64,000 nucleotides of DNA from Oceanihabitans iliipiscarium (GCF_042686125.1 NZ_JBHUOV010000001.1:434001-498000); one strand, 5' to 3'; positions 34,634 through 44,370 are shown, counted from the first letter of the stretch. The notes: a model not told the origin generated them from the letters alone. Translations and numbers: made by a program.

Positions 34634-35173
34634 TTGATTGTACAATTTGACACATATTATATTGATAGAATTCAAGAAAAAGATGCTTGGAAAATTTGTG
34701 ATTTTATAGTCGCTAATGAAGACCGTTTGAGGCGCTTCTTTCCCAAAACTTTAGAGCAAGGCCTTACTCCTTCTTTAGCTGAGCGTTTTTGTAAAAAGAA
34801 AGTGAAACAGTTTGAGCACAAAGAAGAATTTCTATTTACAGTAAAAGCAAAAGAGTCTAATGCTTTGGTTGGACTTATTTATATTAAAGATCTTGATTGG
34901 ACAAAAAAACTGGGGGAATTCGCCTATTGTATAGGCTATCCTTTTGAAGGAAAAGGCATTACCTCGAAAGCAGTAAACTATTTATCTGAATATGCTTTTA
35001 ACAATTTAGGTTTTGAAGTCCTTCAAATCATTGCATATAAAGCCAATATTGGTAGTGTGAAAATAGCTAAACATAACGGTTTTAAATGGATTAAAACTTT
35101 AGAAAAGGAATTTACTCCAATTGGAGAAAAACCCTTAGACATGGAATTATACATACTCTACAATGAAAAATAA
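34634..35173 (+). CDS. GNAT-family N-acetyltransferase (RimJ/RimL-like)
   Basis: 179 residues. The acetyl-CoA binding pattern is seen in IGYPFEGKGITSKAVNYLSEYAF, then the late YKANIGSVKIAKHNGFKWIK motif of RimJ/RimL-type enzymes. The start is TTG at 34634, three bases after the hemE stop. It overlaps hemF by 11 bp, so it is an integral part of the heme operon. It may acetylate a protein N-terminus or a small amine; a role linked to heme is possible but unproven. Confidence 0.85.
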   Translation: MIVQFDTYYIDRIQEKDAWKICDFIVANEDRLRRFFPKTLEQGLTPSLAERFCKKKVKQFEHKEEFLFTVKAKESNALVGLIYIKDLDWTKKLGEFAYCIGYPFEGKGITSKAVNYLSEYAFNNLGFEVLQIIAYKANIGSVKIAKHNGFKWIKTLEKEFTPIGEKPLDMELYILYNEK

Positions 35174-36065
35174 ATTTTATCAATATATACAAGATTTACA
35201 AGATCACATCACATCTAAATTAGAAATTGTAGATGGGAAAGCGACTTTTCAAGAAGATATTTGGAAACGTCCAGAAGGTGGTGGTGGACGAACACGTGTT
35301 ATTGAAAATGGTAAAGTATTTGAAAAGGGAGGTGTGAATATTTCTGCTGTGCATGGAAAATTACCCGAATCAATGCAGCAGTATTTTGGTGTAAATGATG
35401 CCAACTTTTTTGCTTGTGGTTTGAGTCTGGTTCTGCATCCTAAAAACCCAATGACGCCTACTGTTCACGCAAATTGGCGCTATTTTGAAATGTATAATCA
35501 AGATGGAGATATTGTTGATCAATGGTTTGGTGGAGGACAAGATTTAACCCCTTATTATTTGTTTGAAGAAGATGCTATTCATTTCCACCACACTTGCAAA
35601 ACAGCATGTGATAAACACAACAAAACATTTTACCCTAAGTATAAAAAACGTTGTGATGAATACTTTTACAACTCACACAGAAATGAAGGTCGTGGTATTG
35701 GAGGTCTATTCTTTGATTACTGTAAAGCTTCAGAAGACATGAGTATGGAACAATGGTATGGTTTTGTGACAGAAGTTGGAAATAGTTTTCTTGAAGCCTA
35801 TGTCCCAATCGTTGAAAAACGAAAGAATTTACCCTATTCTAAATCACAAAGAGATTGGCAAGAAATTCGTCGAGGACGCTATGTTGAATTTAATCTTGTT
35901 CATGATAAAGGCACACTTTTCGGATTAAAAACCAATGGGAGAATTGAAAGTATTCTCATGAGTTTACCTCCTCATGTACAATGGGTTTATGATCATCATC
36001 CGGAACCTGGAAGCGAAGAAGAAAAATTAATAAACACTCTGAAAAAACCTAAAAATTGGGTCTAA
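35163..36065 (+). CDS. hemF: Oxygen-dependent coproporphyrinogen-III oxidase
   Basis: 300 residues. Strong family motifs: RPEGGGGRTRVIENGKVFEKGG, VHANWRYFEM, WFGGGQDLTPYYLFEEDA, HRNEGRGIGGLFFDY and EIRRGRYVEFNLVHDKGT. It converts coproporphyrinogen III to protoporphyrinogen IX using oxygen, which fits HemJ as the following enzyme. It overlaps the GNAT gene (11 bp) and the next gene (10 bp). Confidence 0.96.
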   Translation: MKNKFYQYIQDLQDHITSKLEIVDGKATFQEDIWKRPEGGGGRTRVIENGKVFEKGGVNISAVHGKLPESMQQYFGVNDANFFACGLSLVLHPKNPMTPTVHANWRYFEMYNQDGDIVDQWFGGGQDLTPYYLFEEDAIHFHHTCKTACDKHNKTFYPKYKKRCDEYFYNSHRNEGRGIGGLFFDYCKASEDMSMEQWYGFVTEVGNSFLEAYVPIVEKRKNLPYSKSQRDWQEIRRGRYVEFNLVHDKGTLFGLKTNGRIESILMSLPPHVQWVYDHHPEPGSEEEKLINTLKKPKNWV

Positions 36066-37069
36066 AGTTTTTTAAATATCTAACATTTTTCCTTTTAATT
36101 GGAAGCGCTTCTTTGGCACAAGATAGTATTCCTGAAGTTGTTTATGACGAAGAAACCGAATTTATTCATAAATTCCCTAATAGAATAACAACTCGCTTGT
36201 TTTATGTGAATACATCAAATTCTCTAACCATTAATGGCAGGAACTCGAATTTAACTTTTAAATTAAACCCTAATAAAGAAGATAGGTTTGGTGCGTCTGT
36301 ATCATTTCGCTCAATTACCATTTCATATTCTTTTGCTCCTGATTTTTTATCTGAAAACAAAGACAATGCCAATTCAAAATTATTCCATTTAGAATTTAGA
36401 ACCTATTTTGGTAATCATTGGATGCAAACCTTAGAGCTTTTTAACCAAAAAGGATTTTATCTTAAAGATGATGACTCTCAAGCTGAATTTTACTTACCTC
36501 AAACAAAATCTTTTAAAATTGGAGGTGGAACTTCTTACATTTTTAACGAAAATTTCTCATTTAGAGCAATAGTGAGTCAAGATGAAAAGCAGGTAAAAAG
36601 CACAGGGAGCTTTATTTCACGAATTATTTATTATTATAGCTATCTAAATTTAAGAAGTGACGAAAGTAGTGTTGATAGTGAGCTTCGTTCCTTTGACATT
36701 GCTCTTGCACCTTCATATTACTACAATTTCGTGCCTACAAAAAACCTGTTCATCTCTGCTGGTGTATCAGCAGGTATTGGGTTAAATCATTCTAAAAGTG
36801 TAGACAATAATAATCTTGAAAAGGATGAAAGTCTAACATCATTACTAACAGAGCTAAATTTTAGAGGATCTATAAATTATGACATTTTAGATTTTTATAT
36901 TGGATTACATTATAATCATCTTATCTTAAATCATAATACCGATAGATCTTCTTATGTGAATGATGATATTCCTTATTTTCAATTATTTGCAGGCTATCGC
37001 TTTAAAACACCTAAAAAATTAGTAAAAAAAGCTGATAACATTAATAAAAAAATAAAACTCAAAAATTGA
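36056..37069 (+). CDS. Exported DUF4421-like beta-rich protein in the heme operon
   Basis: 337 residues. Starts with TTG at 36056, inside hemF, giving a good signal peptide (FFKYLTFFLLIGSASLAQ). The mature part has RITTRLFYVNTSNSLTI, LEFRTYFGNHWMQTLELF, KSFKIGGGTSYIFN and a final FQLFAGYRFKTPKK, the pattern of outer-membrane barrels of the DUF4421 kind. It is wedged between hemF and hemB with a 10-bp overlap and a 1-base gap. It could help heme or porphyrin handling at the outer membrane, but may only be an operon passenger. Confidence 0.72.
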   Translation: MGLKFFKYLTFFLLIGSASLAQDSIPEVVYDEETEFIHKFPNRITTRLFYVNTSNSLTINGRNSNLTFKLNPNKEDRFGASVSFRSITISYSFAPDFLSENKDNANSKLFHLEFRTYFGNHWMQTLELFNQKGFYLKDDDSQAEFYLPQTKSFKIGGGTSYIFNENFSFRAIVSQDEKQVKSTGSFISRIIYYYSYLNLRSDESSVDSELRSFDIALAPSYYYNFVPTKNLFISAGVSAGIGLNHSKSVDNNNLEKDESLTSLLTELNFRGSINYDILDFYIGLHYNHLILNHNTDRSSYVNDDIPYFQLFAGYRFKTPKKLVKKADNINKKIKLKN

Positions 37070-37070
37070 T

Positions 37071-38060
37071 ATGTTCCCTTTAAAACGTAACAGACGATTA
37101 AGAACCAATGAGACCATTAGAAGTTTAGTCCGTGAAACTATCATTTCTCCAAATGATTTTTTAGTGCCTCTTTTTGTTGTTGAAGGTCAAGGTATTAAAG
37201 AAGAAATCGCTTCTATGCCAAATTATTTTCGTTATAGTCTTGATTTATTAGAACTAGAGGTTAAAGCCCTTTGGGAATTAGGCTTAAAATCGGTTTTGCT
37301 TTTTGTAAAAGTTCCAAACCATTTAAAAGACAATAAAGGTACAGAAGCTATAAACCCAGATGGTTTAATGCAACGCGCAATAAAAAAAATAAAGGACGTT
37401 TGTCCTGAAATGTTAATCATGACCGATGTTGCACTAGACCCTTACTCCTCTTATGGCCATGATGGCATCGTAGAAAACGGTAAAATAGATAATGATTTTA
37501 CGGTTGAAATACTTTCTGAAATGAGCGTTTCTCATGCTCAAGCTGGTGCTGATTTTGTCGCGCCAAGTGATATGATGGATGGTCGAATTTTAAGTATTAG
37601 AGAAGCTTTAGAAGACGTAGGGTTCACAGATACTGGAATCATGAGTTATTCCGCTAAATACGCTTCAGCTTTTTACGGTCCTTTTCGGGATGCATTAGAC
37701 TCTGCTCCTGTTGATGCTCAAGACATTCCTAAGGATAAAAAAACTTATCAAATGGATTATGCCAATCGTTTCGAAGCTCTTCGTGAAACCGAAATGGATA
37801 TTGACGAAGGCGCTGACATCGTCATGGTAAAACCAGGCTTATGCTATTTGGATATTGTTCGGGATTTAAAAAATGAAGTCGATGTTCCTATTGCTGTTTA
37901 TCAAGTTTCTGGCGAATATGCGATGTTAAAAGCTGCTGCAGAAAAAGGCTGGTTAGATCATGATGCCGTAATGATAGAACAAATAACCGCAATTAAACGT
38001 GCTGGCGCTGATATCATTGCAAGTTATTTTGCAAAAGATGTTGTAAAGCTGATTTCTTAG
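37071..38060 (+). CDS. hemB: Porphobilinogen synthase (delta-aminolevulinate dehydratase)
   Basis: 329 residues. Motifs include NDFLVPLFVVEGQGIKEEI, the metal region TDVALDPYSSYGHDGIVENG, DFVAPSDMMDGRI, MSYSAKYASAFYGPFRDAL with one Schiff-base lysine, and MVKPGLCYLDIVRDLK with the second. The DVALDPYSSYGHDG loop lacks the three-cysteine zinc site of mammalian enzymes, so it should be a Mg-type HemB. Last gene of the plus-strand heme operon. Confidence 0.96.
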   Translation: MFPLKRNRRLRTNETIRSLVRETIISPNDFLVPLFVVEGQGIKEEIASMPNYFRYSLDLLELEVKALWELGLKSVLLFVKVPNHLKDNKGTEAINPDGLMQRAIKKIKDVCPEMLIMTDVALDPYSSYGHDGIVENGKIDNDFTVEILSEMSVSHAQAGADFVAPSDMMDGRILSIREALEDVGFTDTGIMSYSAKYASAFYGPFRDALDSAPVDAQDIPKDKKTYQMDYANRFEALRETEMDIDEGADIVMVKPGLCYLDIVRDLKNEVDVPIAVYQVSGEYAMLKAAAEKGWLDHDAVMIEQITAIKRAGADIIASYFAKDVVKLIS

Positions 38061-38151
38061 TATTTTAGCGGTTAGTTTCTGCTTTTAGACTGAAATCCCT
38101 TACGTTTTTTAAAATAAATTCTTATTATTGTTATACTAACGTTTGAACTAG

Positions 38152-40674
38152 ATGACTAAGATTATTAAACCTTGTATATATTTATTTTTCATTTTATTTT
38201 CTATTCAAGAAATGAATGCACAGCTTGAAACACATTTAATTGCTGGTGAAGCTTGGGCTAAAGGGGATTTCGTTGAAATAGGTATTAATGCTAAAGGTGT
38301 TTATGGTGCAGAAACTAGTAACAAGCCTGCTAGCTTTCATGATAATAGAGAATCTGATGGTAATGGGATTTTTGGATTCATTGCAAATCCGTTAGCCGAT
38401 GGTTGGGTAGATTATGATGGTGATTATTTTACCCCTGGATCTCCAGAAGAAGGGTTTTCAATTGAAATTGATGGTGTAAATTATAACAATAATAATTCTG
38501 GTGGTTTATTTCAAATTCCAGGGCAAATCATGGATGTTAATGTGATATCTTCTGATTGCTTTGAAGATACAGCACAAATATTTTGGGAAGGAAATATTGA
38601 AGGAGTAAATATAAAAAGGTATTACAGTATTACTAAAGAAGGTTTGTTTATTCAAATGACTACTGTAATTAAAAATTTATCTAGTGAAGCGAAATCTAAT
38701 GTATATTGGATGCATAATGTTGACCCAGATAATAATGTTTCTCTAAGCGGAAATTACTCTACTAATATGGAACTTATTTCTCAAGCAAGCTCTGCTGCTG
38801 ACGATGTCTGTTTGGTGAAAGCAACCCAAGCTCCTTTACTAACACCACAAGATATGGACGGCTCACATGTGAGTTTGTATGCTAAAGATGAAAACGCTCG
38901 TGTCTCTTATGGTGGGTTTGACAACAGAAATGCAAGTGCTGTTTGGAATGGCATTGGATTAAATAGTACTGAAGGTTCTACCACTTTTAATGTTGATGAA
39001 GCTATTTCTTATGCCTATTTTATTGGAAATCTAGATATAGACGAAACTGTACAATTCACCTATTATTATATCCTTGAAGATGTTGACGAAAGCTTTATCC
39101 CTTTTATTGTAAGTGCTTTTCAAGAAAACCCAACGACATACGAAGGTACTGATGGAATGATTATTTTTACTGGTTTAACTGAAGGCGAATCATACACGAT
39201 AAGTTATTTTGATGATGGCGTATTAGTCCCAGACACCGTTTATGTAGCAGATGAAAATGGAGAAATCGTTATTACTGGTTTGAACTCAGGAACATACTCA
39301 GGTATTACTGTAAGCTTTAGTGGCTGTGTAACTACAGTAGATACAGTATTTGTATTAACCGATCCTCCGCTTCCTGTCTATACCGTTAGCACAGAAGATT
39401 TTACTAATTGTGATACCGTAGATGGTGAACTTATCTTTTCTGGTTTAACACCTAGTACTATTTATACTGTAACTTATACTTATGAAGGTACCGTATTTGG
39501 TCCTGAAGAATTAGAAGCTGATATTAATGGTGAAATTATTTTTACTGAATTACCTGGTGGTGCTTACACCGATTTTGCTGTTGAGCAATATGAAGGTGTA
39601 ACGACGAGTGATGAAGTCGTTGAAATTTTTGGACCTTTAACTCCAACTTCGTACCCAATCCCTAATCAATTTTATTGTGATGATGACTTTGATTATATAA
39701 CGACAATTGATTTAACTTTACTTAATGATTTTATTATTGGCCCTGATGACGCAGCAACGTATCAAATTACTTATCATGCTACTGAAGAAGATGCTAATAA
39801 TAATGTAGACCTTTCTGCGAGTAATTATGAAACTACTGGAGAAAGCACTTATATGCTTTATGCAAAAAAGACTCATACAGGAAGTGATTGTTATTCGTAT
39901 GTTCCATTTAACATAACTATAAATCTTCCTTCAGATTTTGATATTTTTGACGACTTTATCTGCTTAAATAGTGATGACACTGTGAATACAGAATATGAAT
40001 TACCTATTTTAGATACAGGACTTTCAGAAACCACACACAGTTTCGAGTGGTTTTTAGAAGGTGTGCTCATCCCAGGAGAAAATTCAAGTCAACTAACAGC
40101 TAATGCGCACGGAAACTATAGTGTGACTGCAACTATAATTGCAACTGGTTGCGATTATACACAAGATGCTATAATCTTTCCTTCTGGTCCTCCACAAGTT
40201 TTGGATGTTATTGTAACTACTCCTCCTTTCTCAGAGAATCACACTGTAGAAATTACAGCTTCTGGTCATGGTAATTATGTTTATGCTGTAAATAATGGCC
40301 CTTGGCAAGACTCTCCTGTTTTTACAAATCTTCCTTATGGAGTTAATGTGTTTCAAATTATTGATACTAATGGTTGTGGCATTGTTAAAGTTGAAAAACT
40401 ACTCATAGATTTTATGAAATTCTTTACGCCAAATAACGATGGCGTTAAAGATTATTGGCAAATTGTTGGTATTCATGATTTATTAGAACCAGAAATTCAT
40501 ATTTTCGATAGGCATGGTAAATTATTAAAACAACTAAGCCCAACAAGTACAGGCTGGGATGGCACTTATAATAATAATCCTCTACCTACTTCAGATTATT
40601 GGTTTAGACTCACCTTTAAAGATATCGATAATAATGAACATGAATTTGTCGAGCATTTTTCTTTAATTCGTTAG
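38152..40674 (+). CDS. Cell-surface protein with T9SS type B (gliding-motility-type) sorting domain
   Basis: 840 residues. A signal peptide (YLFFILFSIQEMNAQ) is followed by a ~300-residue beta-rich domain with IKRYYSITKEGLFIQMTTVIKN and NVYWMHNVDPDNN. Then come two or three Ig-like units with TYEGTDGMIIFTGLTEGESYTISY and TVDGELIFSGLTPSTIYTVTY. The final ~85 residues (FFTPNNDGVKDYWQIV, then IFDRHGKLLKQL, GWDGTYNNNPLPTSDYWF) form the type B C-terminal signal. It has no catalytic motif; adhesion or surface display is the likely role. Just upstream TAACGTTTG is a near-consensus promoter. Confidence 0.88.
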   Translation: MTKIIKPCIYLFFILFSIQEMNAQLETHLIAGEAWAKGDFVEIGINAKGVYGAETSNKPASFHDNRESDGNGIFGFIANPLADGWVDYDGDYFTPGSPEEGFSIEIDGVNYNNNNSGGLFQIPGQIMDVNVISSDCFEDTAQIFWEGNIEGVNIKRYYSITKEGLFIQMTTVIKNLSSEAKSNVYWMHNVDPDNNVSLSGNYSTNMELISQASSAADDVCLVKATQAPLLTPQDMDGSHVSLYAKDENARVSYGGFDNRNASAVWNGIGLNSTEGSTTFNVDEAISYAYFIGNLDIDETVQFTYYYILEDVDESFIPFIVSAFQENPTTYEGTDGMIIFTGLTEGESYTISYFDDGVLVPDTVYVADENGEIVITGLNSGTYSGITVSFSGCVTTVDTVFVLTDPPLPVYTVSTEDFTNCDTVDGELIFSGLTPSTIYTVTYTYEGTVFGPEELEADINGEIIFTELPGGAYTDFAVEQYEGVTTSDEVVEIFGPLTPTSYPIPNQFYCDDDFDYITTIDLTLLNDFIIGPDDAATYQITYHATEEDANNNVDLSASNYETTGESTYMLYAKKTHTGSDCYSYVPFNITINLPSDFDIFDDFICLNSDDTVNTEYELPILDTGLSETTHSFEWFLEGVLIPGENSSQLTANAHGNYSVTATIIATGCDYTQDAIIFPSGPPQVLDVIVTTPPFSENHTVEITASGHGNYVYAVNNGPWQDSPVFTNLPYGVNVFQIIDTNGCGIVKVEKLLIDFMKFFTPNNDGVKDYWQIVGIHDLLEPEIHIFDRHGKLLKQLSPTSTGWDGTYNNNPLPTSDYWFRLTFKDIDNNEHEFVEHFSLIR

Positions 40675-40754
40675 TAAATAAGTCCATCGTTAAGTTTTAG
40701 ATTTCATTTATTGTTAATTTGATTTTGTAAATTAGCCCTAAATTATATTTCTAT

Positions 40755-41840
40755 ATGACCGCACTAATTTTTTGGGCAACAATCTCTATTTTCTTTTCCT
40801 TTTTATGTTCTATACTAGAAGCAGTGCTTTTAAGTGTTACGCCAACATTTATTAATGTAAAAAAACAGGAAGGCAAAGAATATGCAACGACTTTAGAAGA
40901 ACTAAAAAAAGATGTTGATAAGCCGCTAATTGCTATTTTAACACTAAACACTATTGCTCATACTTTAGGCGCAATGATGGTTGGTATCGAAGCTGAAAAA
41001 CTACCTTTTAAAATAGAATTTTTTGGTATAAATACTGTTGGTATTGTTTCAGCAATAATGACCTTACTTATATTAATTGCTTCAGAGATTATTCCAAAAA
41101 CAATTGGTGCTACGTACTGGAAAAATTTAGCGAATTTTACTTCAAAAGCATTAACTGTTTTAATATTCCCGCTTAAATGGACAGGGATTCTATGGCTTTT
41201 ACAATTAACAACAAAACTTATTGGAGGCACTGGTCACGGAAGCGTTTTAAGTCGTGAAGGGTTTTTAGTTATGGCTGACATGGCTCATGAAGAAGGTGTC
41301 TTTCAAGAAAACGAAAGTACAATTATTAAAAACTTACTAACCTTTAAAGAAATCCTAGCAAAAGATGTGATGACACCTCGAACAGTTATGAAGGCTGAAG
41401 AAGAAAACACCACAGTTGAAGACTTCTTTAATAAAAACCTCAATCTTCGTTTCTCTAGGGTACCAATATATTCTAACGATCCTGATAATATTAAAGGACT
41501 TGTTTTAAAAGGTGAAATATTTAAAGAAATGGCTTTAGATAATGGTTCAAAAAAATTAGCCGAACTTAAAAGAAACATTATCATTGTAAATCGTGATATG
41601 CCAATTCCTGAACTTTTTGAAAAACTGGTTGAAAGTAGAAATCATATGGCTTTAGTAGTCGATGAATATGGCTCGGTTAGTGGTTTAGTAACTATGGAAG
41701 ATGTAATTGAAACCTTATTGGGCCTTGAAATTATGGATGAAAGCGATAGCGTTTCCGACCTTCAACTTATGGCTAGAAAAAGTTGGGAAACTAGAGCTAA
41801 AAAGTTAGGGATTTTTGATGACGAAAAGAACGTAGAATAA
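40755..41840 (+). CDS. CNNM/DUF21 transmembrane protein with CBS pair
   Basis: 361 residues. Residues ~1-170 are the DUF21 (CNNM) membrane domain (IFFSFLCSILEAVLLSVTPTF, IAHTLGAMMVG, IASEIIPKTIGATYW). Residues ~190-325 form the CBS pair (DVMTPRTVMKAEE, FSRVPIYSNDPDNIKGLV and MALVVDEYGSVSGLVTMEDVIE). The C-terminal CorC/HlyC domain of longer homologues is missing. The family is linked with magnesium or other cation transport. The next gene begins one base after its stop. Confidence 0.9.
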   Translation: MTALIFWATISIFFSFLCSILEAVLLSVTPTFINVKKQEGKEYATTLEELKKDVDKPLIAILTLNTIAHTLGAMMVGIEAEKLPFKIEFFGINTVGIVSAIMTLLILIASEIIPKTIGATYWKNLANFTSKALTVLIFPLKWTGILWLLQLTTKLIGGTGHGSVLSREGFLVMADMAHEEGVFQENESTIIKNLLTFKEILAKDVMTPRTVMKAEEENTTVEDFFNKNLNLRFSRVPIYSNDPDNIKGLVLKGEIFKEMALDNGSKKLAELKRNIIIVNRDMPIPELFEKLVESRNHMALVVDEYGSVSGLVTMEDVIETLLGLEIMDESDSVSDLQLMARKSWETRAKKLGIFDDEKNVE

Positions 41841-41841
41841 A

Positions 41842-42315
41842 ATGGACGAGTGCATCATTAATTCTCCTTTAGGTTACACTAAAATAGTAGGCGATTTAAA
41901 TGGTATTACTCGTATTTCTGTTTTAAATACTGAAGAAAAAATAACAGACATCATCCCAGAAGCCTTAGAAGACTGTGTCCAACAACTCAATGAATATTTT
42001 GAAGGTGTTCGGCAACAATTCAATTTTAAAATAAATCCAAAAGGCACCGATTTTCAAAAGCGCGTTTGGCAAGAACTACTCCACATACCGTTTGGTAAAA
42101 CCACGACATACCTTGATTTATCTAAACAACTAGGCGATGTCAAAGCGATTCGTGCAGTTGCCAATGCTAATGGAAAAAACCCCATTTGGATTGTTGTGCC
42201 ATGTCATCGTGTTATTGGTAGTGATGGTTCACTTACAGGTTATGCAGGAGGATTACACCGAAAACAATGGCTGCTTGAGCATGAAAGTCCGTATAAACAA
42301 CAAACCTTATTTTAA
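41842..42315 (+). CDS. ogt: Methylated-DNA-[protein]-cysteine S-methyltransferase
   Basis: 157 residues, Ogt-like length with no Ada regulatory part. The alkyl acceptor is Cys121 in WIVVPCHRVIG; other motifs are FQKRVWQELLHIPFGKTTTY, RAVANANGKNP and GYAGGLHRKQWLLEHE. It repairs O6-methylguanine by a single irreversible transfer to itself. Immediately downstream of the CNNM gene and so probably co-transcribed. Confidence 0.94.
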   Translation: MDECIINSPLGYTKIVGDLNGITRISVLNTEEKITDIIPEALEDCVQQLNEYFEGVRQQFNFKINPKGTDFQKRVWQELLHIPFGKTTTYLDLSKQLGDVKAIRAVANANGKNPIWIVVPCHRVIGSDGSLTGYAGGLHRKQWLLEHESPYKQQTLF

Positions 42316-42378
42316 AAAAACATCTCTAAATTTTTAGATTTAGAGAATATATTCTATATTTAATACTTATTAATTACT

Positions 42379-43530
42379 ATGAAAATTCTGAAAAAGCTTC
42401 TAAAATGGATTGTATATATAATTGGCTCAATTATTATTTTACTGTATATTTTTGATTACGACTATATATTAAAAGGAATTAGAGTGGTTTATTTTACTGG
42501 CCACACAACTGCATTTATAGATGATTATCCTTATTTTGAGAATGATATTATCGAAAAAGGGAATACTCCTAGTCCTTGGCCAAATCATAAAGATTATAAT
42601 ACCAGTAACGAAACTGATAAACTCGCTTCAACAAACAAAGATCTTGGCACTATAGCTTATGTTATTATAAAAAATGACAGTATTTGGTTTGAAAAATACT
42701 ATGATGGCTTTAATGCGACATCAAAAACTAATTCATTTTCTATGGCAAAAAGCATAACGTCTGCATTGTTAGGAAAGGCAATAATGGAAGGCCATATTAA
42801 GAGTTTAGACCAACCTGTTAGTGATTTTTATCCTGAATATAGTTATGCAAAAACGACGGTTGGCGATTTATCCTCAATGGCTTCTGGATTGGATTGGGTT
42901 GAACATTACACAAGTCCATTTTCTGTAACAGCGCGAGCGAATTATGATGATGATTTAGCTGAAACTATTTTAAATCAAAAAGTAGTAAAAACCCCTGGAA
43001 AAGAATTTGAATATTTAAGTGGTAGTACAGCTTTGCTAGGAATGGTTATTCAAAAAGCAACAAAGAAACCATTAGCTCAATACCTTTCTGAAAGTTTCTG
43101 GAAACCATTAGGCGCTACTGAAGATGCTTTATGGCAATTAGACGATGCTGAAAATAGATTAGCAAAAGCGTTTACTAGTATCTCAAGTAATGCAAAAGAT
43201 TTTGCGCGTTTTGGAAAACTATACAAAGACCATGGAAAATGGAATGGGAAACAACTTTTAGATTCTGCTTTTGTTGCCAAGTCTATAACACCACGGTTTT
43301 CAGAAAACCCAATATATGGCTATGGTTTCTGGTTGAAAACCATTAATGATAAACGTTTTTTTATGATGCGTGGTCATCTCGGACAATATGTAATCGTTGA
43401 ACCTGAAGATAATGTCATAATTGTTAGACTTGGTCATTCTAAAGGCCCAGGAAACCCTATTGCTACTTTTACTTCTGATATCTCTACATATATTGAAGAA
43501 GCTTATAACATGTTAAACTATGATCTCTAA
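42379..43530 (+). CDS. Class C beta-lactamase-related serine hydrolase
   Basis: 383 residues. An N-terminal membrane anchor (WIVYIIGSIIILLYIFD) is followed by the penicillin-recognising fold: S-x-x-K at 121-124 (SFSMAKSITSAL), the Y-x-S-like EYLSGSTALLG, and a late GHLGQYVIVEPE in the place of the KTG box. It resembles 6-aminohexanoate-dimer hydrolase (NylB) or EstB type enzymes rather than true beta-lactamases. Substrate unknown. A short inverted repeat (TCTCTAAA and TTTAGAGA, 42323-42346) precedes it. It overlaps the exonuclease gene by 11 bp. Confidence 0.88.
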   Translation: MKILKKLLKWIVYIIGSIIILLYIFDYDYILKGIRVVYFTGHTTAFIDDYPYFENDIIEKGNTPSPWPNHKDYNTSNETDKLASTNKDLGTIAYVIIKNDSIWFEKYYDGFNATSKTNSFSMAKSITSALLGKAIMEGHIKSLDQPVSDFYPEYSYAKTTVGDLSSMASGLDWVEHYTSPFSVTARANYDDDLAETILNQKVVKTPGKEFEYLSGSTALLGMVIQKATKKPLAQYLSESFWKPLGATEDALWQLDDAENRLAKAFTSISSNAKDFARFGKLYKDHGKWNGKQLLDSAFVAKSITPRFSENPIYGYGFWLKTINDKRFFMMRGHLGQYVIVEPEDNVIIVRLGHSKGPGNPIATFTSDISTYIEEAYNMLNYDL

Positions 43531-44233
43531 ACTACATCTAGAAAACATCTTATTTTTAGATATTGAAACGGTTCCTGAAACACAGTATTTTTCTGATTTA
43601 GATGAAACCAAGCAAAATTTATGGGAACTTAAATCACAATATCAGCGTAAAGACGATTACACTGCTGAAGCATTTTATGATCGTGCTGGTATTTGGGCAG
43701 AATTTGGGAAAATTATCTGTATTTCTGTTGGTTATTTTAAAAATCAAGGTGATGTAAGAACATTTCGAGTCACTTCTTTTTATGGTGAAGAAATTAAAAT
43801 TCTAAAAGACTTTAAAAATTTATTGATTACTCATTTTAGTCAGACGAAACATTTGCTTTGTGCTCATAATGGAAAAGAATTTGATTTTCCGTATATCGCT
43901 AGACGCATGATTATTCACAACATTGAATTGCCTTATAAACTAAACCTCTTTGGAAAAAAGCCTTGGGAAGTTCCTCATTTAGATACTTTAGAGTTATGGA
44001 AATTTGGCGACTATAAAACATTTACATCTTTAAAATTACTCACAAATGTTTTAGGCATTCCTTCGCCAAAAGATGATATAGATGGTAGTGAAGTTTATCG
44101 TGTGTATTATGAAGACAATGATATTGATCGTATTATTACCTACTGTGAAAAAGACGCTATTGCTGTGGCTCAAATATTTTTAAGACTTCGAGGCGACGAA
44201 CTCCTTCATGATAATGAGATTATTCACATATAA
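43520..44233 (+). CDS. Predicted 3'-5' exonuclease (PolB-like type 2)
   Basis: 237 residues with the DEDD-type exonuclease motifs: Asp14-x-Glu16 in ILFLDIETVPE, the middle motif CAHNGKEFDFPYIARRM, and the last aspartate in ITYCEKDAIAVAQIFLRL. The DIETVPETQ start and the LDTLELWKFGDYK segment mark the predicted PolB-like group. It probably trims or degrades DNA in repair. Translation is coupled to the serine hydrolase through an 11-bp overlap. Confidence 0.9.
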   Translation: MISKLHLENILFLDIETVPETQYFSDLDETKQNLWELKSQYQRKDDYTAEAFYDRAGIWAEFGKIICISVGYFKNQGDVRTFRVTSFYGEEIKILKDFKNLLITHFSQTKHLLCAHNGKEFDFPYIARRMIIHNIELPYKLNLFGKKPWEVPHLDTLELWKFGDYKTFTSLKLLTNVLGIPSPKDDIDGSEVYRVYYEDNDIDRIITYCEKDAIAVAQIFLRLRGDELLHDNEIIHI

Positions 44234-44239
44234 GTTTGC

Positions 44240-44365
44240 AAAAAAGATTGAACGACCTGTTTGAGCTCTTTTTATTATGGCTTCCTGCAAAAGCAGGAAA
44301 GACAGAATCAAAAAGCGAGTAGTGAAAGCTTGGTACAACGTAACATTGGTGACGTTGTATTTGCC
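44240..44365. repeat. Structured intergenic element with several hairpins
   Basis: Non-coding stretch after the exonuclease gene. It contains the hairpin CTTCCTGC-AAAA-GCAGGAAAG and a longer one, TACAACGT with ACGTTGTA, joined by words such as GACCTGTTTGAGCTC and AAAGCGAGTAGTGAAAGC. These are like dispersed intergenic repeats I recall from flavobacterial genomes, but no second copy lies in this window. Confidence 0.45.
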
Positions 44366-44370
44366 CAAAT

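Noticed and set aside
42323..42346. Hairpin TCTCTAAA/TTTAGAGA as a terminator after ogt
   Set aside because: Weak 8-bp AT-rich stem and no U-run; noted only as an inverted repeat before the serine hydrolase.
42379..43530. Beta-lactamase resistance gene
   Set aside because: The S-x-x-K is present but the KTG-like box reads GHL and the overall pattern fits NylB/EstB-type hydrolases.
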